Positions 6,532 to 11,107 of a stretch of DNA of 11,107 bases are shown here, in pieces. Origin of the DNA: Synergistaceae bacterium UBA1358 (lineage in GTDB: Bacteria; Synergistota; Synergistia; Synergistales; Synergistaceae); the NCBI GenBank assembly GCA_002306075.1, contig DBRW01000014.1:1-11107 (forward strand), in the 5' to 3' direction. Below the pieces are notes generated by a model that did no database searches, was not told the DNA's origin, and saw only the letters and a list, made by a program, of their open reading frames with translations. The position numbers and the translations under genes are program-made. Position 1 is the stretch's first letter; each line of letters begins with the position of its first letter.

Positions 6532-7622
6532 ATTTTATCTGCGGCAAATGCGGCACAAAAGAGAGCACACGGACCCGAAAACCGAAGTGCGGGTGCGGCG
6601 GTCTCTGGAAGCTTGATTTCTCAGCGCCCCGCTATGACCCGTCCCGTATAGACAAGAGCATCTGGGGCATGTTTCGCTACAGGGAGTTCATGGCTCTGGA
6701 GGATGAAACATGGCGCGAAGTGACTCTGGGTGAGGGAATGACCCCGATAGTAAACTTCAGTGATGATGTGCTTCTCAAAATGGACTATTTCATGCCCACC
6801 CTCTCCTTCAAGGACAGAGGGGCCGCGGTCCTGATAGCTCACTGCAAATCGATAGGTGTGGATTCAGTCGTGCAGGACAGCAGCGGGAACGCCGGAAACA
6901 GCGTGGCTGCATACTGCGGCAGAAGCGGGATAAAGTGTGAGATCTTTGTTCCGGAAGGTACATCGCCTAAAAAAATCGATATGATAAGGGCGCACGGGGC
7001 GCGCGTAAACATAGTTCCTGGATCGCGCGACAACTGCGCCGATGCCTGCAGGGCCAAGGTGGAAAAAGAGGGGAAATATTATGCGAACCATGTGTATAAC
7101 CCATTCTTTTATGAGGGGACCAAGACCTACATCTACGAAGTTTACGAACAGAGGGGGAGGATCCCCCGGAATATTTTCATCCCGCTTGGCAACGGGACGC
7201 TCTTCATAGGCGCGGTAAAAGGGCTCGAAGAACTTCTTGCATCGGGTGCGATCGACAGTATGCCCAACATAGTGGCGATACAGAGCGAGAGCTGCGATCC
7301 CTTTGTGAGAGCGGCTGAGAAAGGCGAGAAAGTTCCGGCAGCGGTGGATCTGAAACCCACTCTTGCCGAAGGCATAGCCATAGGGCGTCCTGCGCGCGGC
7401 GAAGAGATACTTGAATACATATACAGGCACGACGTCAGGCTTATAAGGGCGCCGGAAGACAGGATACTCGAAGCGAGGTCCCTGCTGGCTGAAAAGGGTA
7501 TCTACTGTGAACACACCACAGCCGCAAATTACGCGGCATACCTGAAATACTGCGAGGTGTACGGAAAGACGCCCGACAGCCTCCTTACGATGTGCGGCGC
7601 AGGGCTCAAGTCAGACCACTGA
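6528..7622 (+). CDS. Threonine synthase-like PLP-dependent (fold type II) enzyme
   Basis: A cytoplasmic beta/gamma-elimination or replacement enzyme of the ThrC/threonine dehydratase superfamily, 364 residues. An N-terminal zinc-ribbon-like knuckle (CGKC at 5-8, CGC at 21-23) is typical of ThrC-type proteins. SFKDRG at 93-98 holds the PLP lysine, Lys95; SSGNAG at 118-123 binds the substrate carboxylate; and PLGNGTL at 219-225 is the glycine loop for the PLP phosphate. Annotation would usually say threonine synthase (O-phosphohomoserine to threonine), but no homoserine-pathway gene is nearby. The 4-bp overlap with a RidA gene instead suggests a lyase that releases enamine, for example on threonine, serine or a related amino acid (inference). 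Translation is probably coupled, with no separate strong ribosome binding site. It is followed at once by a long terminator hairpin. Confidence 0.88.
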   Translation: MNFICGKCGTKESTRTRKPKCGCGGLWKLDFSAPRYDPSRIDKSIWGMFRYREFMALEDETWREVTLGEGMTPIVNFSDDVLLKMDYFMPTLSFKDRGAAVLIAHCKSIGVDSVVQDSSGNAGNSVAAYCGRSGIKCEIFVPEGTSPKKIDMIRAHGARVNIVPGSRDNCADACRAKVEKEGKYYANHVYNPFFYEGTKTYIYEVYEQRGRIPRNIFIPLGNGTLFIGAVKGLEELLASGAIDSMPNIVAIQSESCDPFVRAAEKGEKVPAAVDLKPTLAEGIAIGRPARGEEILEYIYRHDVRLIRAPEDRILEARSLLAEKGIYCEHTTAANYAAYLKYCEVYGKTPDSLLTMCGAGLKSDH

Positions 7623-7627
7623 GAACG

Positions 7628-7677
7628 ATGAGGTCCTCCTGATGGAAACCTTGCAGTTCCCGTCAGGAGGACCTCAT
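7628..7677. terminator. Long hairpin between convergent genes, no U-tract
   Basis: A perfect 15-bp inverted repeat (7628-7642 with 7663-7677) extends inward by a G-T wobble and two G-C pairs, then an A/C mismatch and three more pairs (AAC/GTT), leaving a 6-nt loop (CTTGCA). It starts 6 bp after the PLP-enzyme stop and ends 20 bp before the stop of the converging amidinotransferase-like gene. There is no T-run on either strand. It is most likely a two-way transcript end or RNA-stability structure. Confidence 0.7.
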
Positions 7678-7697
7678 ATACATTACAGTCATCCAGT

Positions 7698-8804
7698 TTA
7701 CTTAAGCTTCCTTACCAGGGGCTGCGTCGCACACCTGAGTGATCCGCCCTGTCCGTTGTGGGTCCCGAAAAATACCCGATGGACCCTGATGTCTCTTTTC
7801 TCGAGCTCAGACTGAAGATATCTGTTGTCGTTATGCTCATTGAAAGACATAATGTAGTTTTTGCTGTCGACCGGTATTCCATTGACAGCAAGCCTCTGAA
7901 CGCTTTCGATATCGACCTTGATCAGGTCCCAGCCCTTGATGTGGTGAGGCAGGCCCTCAACGAAAGCATCTTCACAGACTATCGCAAGGCCTTCTCGCGG
8001 TACGGAGAGCACACAGTCAAGATGAAGGACGTCCTCCCTCAGAGGGACCCGTACGACATCGTAGGAGCTCCCCAGTATGTTTTTGAGCCATCGGTATCCT
8101 GCTTGATTCGATCCGACGCTTGGGTTCATCGTGTTTCCGACGAGGATCGTCTTCCCCAGTACGATGACGTCGCCGCCTTCCAGGAGAGGGGTATCGGCCT
8201 CAGGTGGAGCAAGGAGCTCCGTGTGCGGCATCGAGAACCATCTTACATCCTCATTTGAGCATTTATCCAGAAGAAGCTCCCTGAATCCTGAAATGTCTAC
8301 CTTTCTCAGCGGCGTGCGAAGGTTGAACTCTATCAGGCTGTTCCCGATCACCGCCATGTTGTCACGTGGAAAATCCTGGCTGAATCCATTGAGGAGAACG
8401 TCGGAGCCATAGTTTTTTTTGATGAAATCGACAGTAATTTCTTTTGGTCGATATACTTTGACTCCAAGGGAATTCAAAATACTTATAAGCGCAAGATTTT
8501 CCTCCTCCAGCATCTCAGACTCGCTTTTGCCGGTTTCGCGATGGATCATATCGGTCCAGAGCATCCCGGCGGTCTTTCTGGCATACTCTGCCTCATCAGC
8601 CGGCAGGACTTTCATCGCATTTTCGAACCAGGGCTCGCTGAGTGAGGGAATCATTCCGTATGGAAGACCGACGATAACTTCCTTCAGGTCGCCGTACTCG
8701 CAGTCAACATATACCGTTGGTTCGCCTGCTTCCGCTGTTGAAAGACTGCAAGTTAATAATAAGCCAATGATCGCTGAATAAAGTACAGAATGCATCAGGT
8801 CCAT
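7698..8804 (-). CDS. Exported amidinotransferase/arginine deiminase-superfamily protein
   Basis: A 368-residue member of the guanidine-modifying (amidinotransferase/deiminase) superfamily, whose enzymes use a cysteine to attack guanidino groups of arginine or related compounds. Expected motifs appear in order: QDFPRDN (143-149), EGGD (209-212, Asp212), HLDCVLSVP (261-269, His261) and GGSLRCAT (353-360, Cys358). Asp212, His261 and Cys358 fit the catalytic triad of glycine amidinotransferase by analogy. Unusually, the N-terminus is a good signal peptide: a hydrophobic core at about 7-19 and TAEA|GEP cleavage near 26. That would place the enzyme in the periplasm or outside; most relatives are cytoplasmic. 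A lipobox is not present (LLTC lacks Gly, Ala or Ser before Cys). ATG at 8804 has GGAGGG 7 nt upstream. The substrate and whether it transfers or hydrolyses cannot be read from sequence. Confidence 0.87.
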   Translation of the reverse strand: MDLMHSVLYSAIIGLLLTCSLSTAEAGEPTVYVDCEYGDLKEVIVGLPYGMIPSLSEPWFENAMKVLPADEAEYARKTAGMLWTDMIHRETGKSESEMLEEENLALISILNSLGVKVYRPKEITVDFIKKNYGSDVLLNGFSQDFPRDNMAVIGNSLIEFNLRTPLRKVDISGFRELLLDKCSNEDVRWFSMPHTELLAPPEADTPLLEGGDVIVLGKTILVGNTMNPSVGSNQAGYRWLKNILGSSYDVVRVPLREDVLHLDCVLSVPREGLAIVCEDAFVEGLPHHIKGWDLIKVDIESVQRLAVNGIPVDSKNYIMSFNEHNDNRYLQSELEKRDIRVHRVFFGTHNGQGGSLRCATQPLVRKLK

Positions 8805-8847
8805 TTATTTTCCCTCCGTGAGACAGGCGGATGATAAGATCAGTGTA

Positions 8848-8853
8848 AGTATA
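8848..8853 (-). promoter_or_regulatory. Possible -10 element for the amidinotransferase-like gene
   Basis: TATACT on the reverse strand lies about 44 bp before the start codon. The hexamer 17 nt further upstream (GTACCA) is a poor -35, so this is tentative. The 177-bp divergent region (8805-8981) holds nothing else clear on this strand. Confidence 0.3.
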
Positions 8854-8954
8854 GATCGAAAGAGGGGTTATGGTACAGCATCGTATTTCAAAACTTAAAA
8901 AAAGTCTGACTTCCGGTTTATTACAACGTCATGTAAGTCCATGGAAAAAGCCGG

Positions 8955-8963
8955 TGATATAAT
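8955..8963 (+). promoter_or_regulatory. Extended -10 promoter for the CPBP protease gene
   Basis: TGATATAAT (TG, one base, then a perfect TATAAT at 8958-8963) forms an extended -10, which can work without a good -35; none is obvious at 8935-8940. The predicted start near 8970 leaves a leader of only about 12 nt, just enough for the AGGAG ribosome binding site. Confidence 0.5.
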
Positions 8964-8981
8964 GGACTGGCAGGAGAAAGA

Positions 8982-9488
8982 GTGGGATGGATGGGCATAC
9001 TCGGAGAGTTTTTCTCATATGAAAAAAAGCCGGAGAGAGAGGAAGACTTTTCTCCCTACAGGTTGGTCTTTGAAAAAAGAGCCACCCTCCAGACCCTTCT
9101 CATTACGGCCGTTACCCTGCTGTTGCTGACTGTTGTCGCCATGGCCTGGCCATGGGAGGAACTGCCGCGAAGCAGACCCCTTGATATGATACTGAAGCTT
9201 GCCCTCTCCGGCCTGGCCGCTGCCGTGGCAGAGGAGATATTTTTCAGGGGCTGGATGCAGCCAATGCTGAGAAAGAGATATTCAGCCACAATATCCATCG
9301 TTGCTGTCAATCTGGTATTTGCTCCTCTGCACCTTATTGCTGCGCCCTATCTCATTTCGCTTCTGACCTTCTTCCCCGGTCTGATAATGGGATGGCTGCG
9401 CGAGAGGTACGGAAATATACTTCCTTCGATCATTTTTCATTTTTTAGGCAACGTATGGGCGATCTGGTTTTTTCCGTCGCCCTTTTAA
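8982..9488 (+). CDS. CPBP family (CAAX/Abi-type) intramembrane metalloprotease
   Basis: A 168-residue integral membrane protein of the CPBP (CAAX prenyl protease 2/bacteriocin-processing) family. The three active-site motifs are complete: EEIFFRG at 84-90 (Glu84, Glu85, Arg89), FAPLH at 113-117 (His117) and HFLGN at 153-157 (His153, Asn157). Hydrophobic spans lie at about 37-55, 72-86, 104-125, 122-138 and 147-164. It is shorter than the common 220-300 residues, so it is a minimal core form with fewer N-terminal helices. The GTG at 8982 has AGGAG 5 nt upstream; an ATG three codons later is an alternative. It is divergent from the amidinotransferase-like gene. Bacterial members are not prenyl proteases; known roles include peptide or bacteriocin processing and immunity. 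The substrate here is unknown. Confidence 0.88.
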   Translation: MGWMGILGEFFSYEKKPEREEDFSPYRLVFEKRATLQTLLITAVTLLLLTVVAMAWPWEELPRSRPLDMILKLALSGLAAAVAEEIFFRGWMQPMLRKRYSATISIVAVNLVFAPLHLIAAPYLISLLTFFPGLIMGWLRERYGNILPSIIFHFLGNVWAIWFFPSPF

Positions 9489-9524
9489 AAATCGCAGATA
9501 ATGGCAGTTATGCATAAAAATGAA

Positions 9525-9533
9525 TGGTAATAT
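9525..9533 (+). promoter_or_regulatory. Possible extended -10 for the pseudopilin gene
   Basis: TGGTAATAT (TG, one base, TAATAT) lies about 50 bp before the chosen ATG in an AT-rich gap after the CPBP gene. The -35 is weak. No terminator is seen between the two genes, so read-through from the protease gene is equally possible. Confidence 0.3.
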
Positions 9534-9580
9534 ATTAAAGATCATAAAACTTGAAAAACAAAGGAGATGGGCAGATCCTA

Positions 9581-10018
9581 ATGGAAAAGAAAAAAATCAT
9601 TGATAAACGGCGCGGTTTTACCCTGATAGAGATAATGGTCGTCGTTGTGATCATTGGTCTCCTTTCGGCTCTCGTAGGCCCCAGACTGATCGGACAGAGC
9701 GAAGAGGCAAAGATCAAGACAACCAGGACTCAAATAGCGCAGCTGGAGCAGGTGCTTGGTCTTTTCCATCTGGACAACGGGTTCTACCCGACAACAGAGC
9801 AGGGACTAGACGCGCTCGTCCGCAAGCCGGCGCTTCCTCCCGAGCCTCTCAACTACAAGGAGAACGGATATATGAAAAAAGTCCCGAAGGACGCATGGGG
9901 CAGGGATTTTATATACTTCTGCCCCGGTCAGAACGGTGATTTCGATCTCATATCGCTCGGCGCTGACGGTGTGGAAGGCGGAGAAGGGCCCAACTCCGAC
10001 ATAACGAACAGGGACTAA
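9581..10018 (+). CDS. gspG: Type II secretion-type major pseudopilin (GspG family)
   Basis: Major pseudopilin of a type II secretion-like system: made as a prepilin, cleaved and methylated by prepilin peptidase at the inner membrane, then assembled into a pseudopilus. From ATG at 9581 it has 145 residues. A 12-residue basic leader ends in RRG|FTLIE, cleaved after Gly12, with the conserved Glu at mature position 5 and a hydrophobic helix at 13-32. GspG-specific marks follow: YPTTEQGLDALVRKP (69-83), DAWGRDF (104-110) and GQNGDFDLISLGADG (116-130), then an acidic loop to Asp140 that matches the calcium site. AAGGAG lies 14 nt before this ATG, a slightly long gap; a TTG at 9551 is less likely because it has no ribosome binding site. 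No other secretion genes are visible in the window; the partner genes may lie beyond the right edge or elsewhere. Confidence 0.9.
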   Translation: MEKKKIIDKRRGFTLIEIMVVVVIIGLLSALVGPRLIGQSEEAKIKTTRTQIAQLEQVLGLFHLDNGFYPTTEQGLDALVRKPALPPEPLNYKENGYMKKVPKDAWGRDFIYFCPGQNGDFDLISLGADGVEGGEGPNSDITNRD

Positions 10019-10071
10019 AAAAGGCACAGCCTGATCGGGTTGCACCTGAGTTTATCCTGCCTTTCTTATCC

Positions 10072-10099
10072 GCATCGGCCGGTAACTGCAGCCCGATGC
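10072..10099 (+). other. Hairpin in the gap after the pseudopilin gene
   Basis: GCATCGG (10072-10078) and CCGATGC (10093-10099) form a 7-bp stem with a 14-nt loop. A second CCGATG (10101-10106) could compete for the first arm. There is no U-tract, so its role (RNA stability, attenuation or none) is open. It lies in a 174-bp gap (10019-10192) that has no gene. Confidence 0.3.
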
Positions 10100-10154
10100 C
10101 CCGATGTGATCTACTGTTTACATGCTGATCCTTTAGTGCGACCGGGCCGGGTCG

Positions 10155-10174
10155 AAATGGCGGTGCCATTTTTT
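10155..10174 (+). terminator. Small intrinsic terminator-like hairpin before the LysM gene
   Basis: AAATGGC (10155-10161) pairs with GCCATTT (10165-10171) around a 3-nt loop, and the T-run continues to 10174. It is AT-rich and so weak. If real, it ends the pseudopilin transcript, or attenuates read-through, and it argues that the next gene starts after this point rather than at the in-frame ATG at 10157. Confidence 0.4.
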
Positions 10175-10192
10175 GAAAGGCACAGCAGAGGT

Positions 10193-11107
10193 ATGGTAAG
10201 TGCAGCTGAAATGGTAAAAAAGAATAAGAGGGCGATACTGTTCTTTACTCCGTTGGCTGTCGCAGCCGCCGCGGCACTGTTGTATTATGCGTCAGAAGCG
10301 CTGTGTTCCCGTAACACAAAGAGCGCCTCGGGCGAAGAAGTGATACCGATGGGCGGGAAAGACCTGCTCAACATGTCCAACCTCTACCCCGCCGAAAGGG
10401 ATCTGTACCGCACTCTGTCGAAAAACGGCGGGGCGGTGACCGATGAAATGATTTTGACCGTGGAGGGGAGCAGACATTGGGACGAGCTGATACTCAAAAA
10501 GGACGGATCTCCCGAAAATATCGCAAAAAAATACGGTATCCCGACAGAGGACCTTCTGAGGATAAACGGCATCGACGGAGGAAAATCGAGAGACCGGGAT
10601 GTGGCGATATATGTGCCAAGGGGCACGGAGCACATTGAAGAGACGTCGGCCTTCGTCAAAGAAATGAAAAGACGTGAAGCGGAATTTTTGACGCAGAAAA
10701 AAATGGTATCTGTGACTGCGTATATAGTGACAGATAGGGATACTGTCTGGTCGATCGCTGAATTGTTCGGCCTGAACGCCGAAACGATACTGGGATCGAA
10801 CAGTCCGGAAAAGATCAGCAGCCTTTTGCCGGGCACAGTTCTGCGAATACCCGACAGAGACGGGATCTTTGTCAAAGTCCGTGAAGGAGAAAGCATCGAA
10901 AGGCTTTCATCTCTCTATGGTACGAAAACAGACCAGGTTTGCGCCGCAAATGGTATCGCCGCTGATCGACCACTGCCCTCAGGTAAAGAGTTATTTTTGC
11001 CTGGTGCAAGTTATGCCGCTGTAATAGAGACAGAAGACGGAACGGTAAGGATCGCGTCAGGAAGAGAGCACCTGCTGCGCGATACCCTTATCTGGCCGGT
11101 CAGGGGA
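10193..11107 (+). CDS. LysM-repeat cell-wall protein, probable M23 endopeptidase (partial, 3' end missing)
   Basis: An open frame runs to the last base of the window (305 codons, no stop), so the gene is cut at the right edge. A basic N-terminus is followed by a membrane anchor or uncleaved signal at about 14-32 (FFTPLAVAAAAALLYY). Three LysM-like units follow at about 88-142 (GSPENIAKKYGIPTEDLLRINGI), 176-220 (DTVWSIAELFGLNAETILGSN) and 225-270 (GESIERLSSLYGTKTDQVCAANGI); LysM binds the glycan of peptidoglycan. The last five residues, WPVRG, are how M23 (LytM-type) metallopeptidase domains commonly begin, so a murein endopeptidase of the MepM/NlpD type is likely, though the zinc ligands are outside the window. 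The start is uncertain: ATG at 10193 has AAAGG 12 nt upstream; in-frame ATGs at 10157 and 10211 are alternatives. Same direction as the pseudopilin gene, with a 174-bp gap. Confidence 0.82.
   Translation, partial: MVSAAEMVKKNKRAILFFTPLAVAAAAALLYYASEALCSRNTKSASGEEVIPMGGKDLLNMSNLYPAERDLYRTLSKNGGAVTDEMILTVEGSRHWDELILKKDGSPENIAKKYGIPTEDLLRINGIDGGKSRDRDVAIYVPRGTEHIEETSAFVKEMKRREAEFLTQKKMVSVTAYIVTDRDTVWSIAELFGLNAETILGSNSPEKISSLLPGTVLRIPDRDGIFVKVREGESIERLSSLYGTKTDQVCAANGIAADRPLPSGKELFLPGASYAAVIETEDGTVRIASGREHLLRDTLIWPVRG

Noticed and set aside
6864..7514. A 216-codon reverse open frame opposite the threonine-synthase-like gene
   Set aside because: It mirrors a gene with all PLP motifs intact; its protein is low in motif content and it has no start signal.
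7758..8258. A 166-codon forward open frame opposite the amidinotransferase-like gene
   Set aside because: The reverse-strand product carries the superfamily motifs, and this frame is an antisense shadow.
5999..8940. Shared 10-mer ATGTAAGTCC at 5999-6008 and 8931-8940, both in intergenic regions
   Set aside because: Many 10-mers recur by chance in 11 kb, there is no extended similarity, and the two sites do not sit at matching positions relative to promoters.
10384..10896. A 170-codon reverse open frame near the right edge
   Set aside because: The forward strand here is an unbroken frame with three LysM-like units reaching the window end, so the reverse frame is a shadow.
1..11107. Search for CRISPR repeats, tRNA or rRNA genes, insertion-sequence ends and attachment sites
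   Set aside because: No regularly spaced repeats, cloverleaf-like tRNA sequence, rRNA-like stretch, transposase or integrase gene was seen by eye; a covariance-model search could still find a small RNA.

Overview
The window looks like a chromosomal segment from an anaerobic, amino-acid-fermenting bacterium. The best guess is the phylum Synergistota: frequent AGG and ATA codons, strong AGGAGG-type ribosome binding sites, a type II secretion-type pseudopilin that suggests a two-membrane envelope, and many genes for amino-acid breakdown. This assignment is inference from gene content, not from a marker gene. No RNA gene, insertion sequence, CRISPR array or prophage gene is visible. Base composition looks even along the window, which suggests ordinary vertically inherited chromosome.

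Layout. A clean intrinsic terminator (5-42) closes a gene lying off the left edge. Two forward genes follow: an unrecognised 383-residue protein and a type I-like L-asparaginase. Next come three reverse-strand genes. Two form an operon, a LigB-like extradiol dioxygenase/AMMECR1 fusion followed by a radical SAM enzyme; together they are the 'AmmeMemoRadiSam' set, a widely conserved module whose function is poorly known. The third, upstream of them, encodes an exported Sel1-repeat protein and has its own promoter and terminator. A divergent region (5888-6150) then drives a forward two-gene operon: a RidA-family enamine/imine deaminase overlapping a threonine-synthase-like PLP enzyme. Convergent to it is a reverse-strand amidinotransferase-fold protein with a signal peptide. 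After a divergent promoter region come three forward genes: a CPBP (CAAX-type) membrane protease, a GspG-type pseudopilin, and a LysM-repeat protein that runs off the right edge just as an M23 peptidase domain seems to begin.

How the genes fit together. Asparaginase, RidA with its PLP-enzyme partner, and the amidinotransferase-like protein all point to nitrogen and amino-acid metabolism. RidA would detoxify the reactive enamine released by its PLP partner. The last three genes, with the Sel1 protein and the secreted amidinotransferase-like protein, concern the envelope. Both convergent gene pairs are separated by strong GC-rich hairpins without U-tracts, whereas same-direction boundaries use more conventional terminators. 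The AmmeMemoRadiSam operon is the best candidate for undescribed biochemistry.
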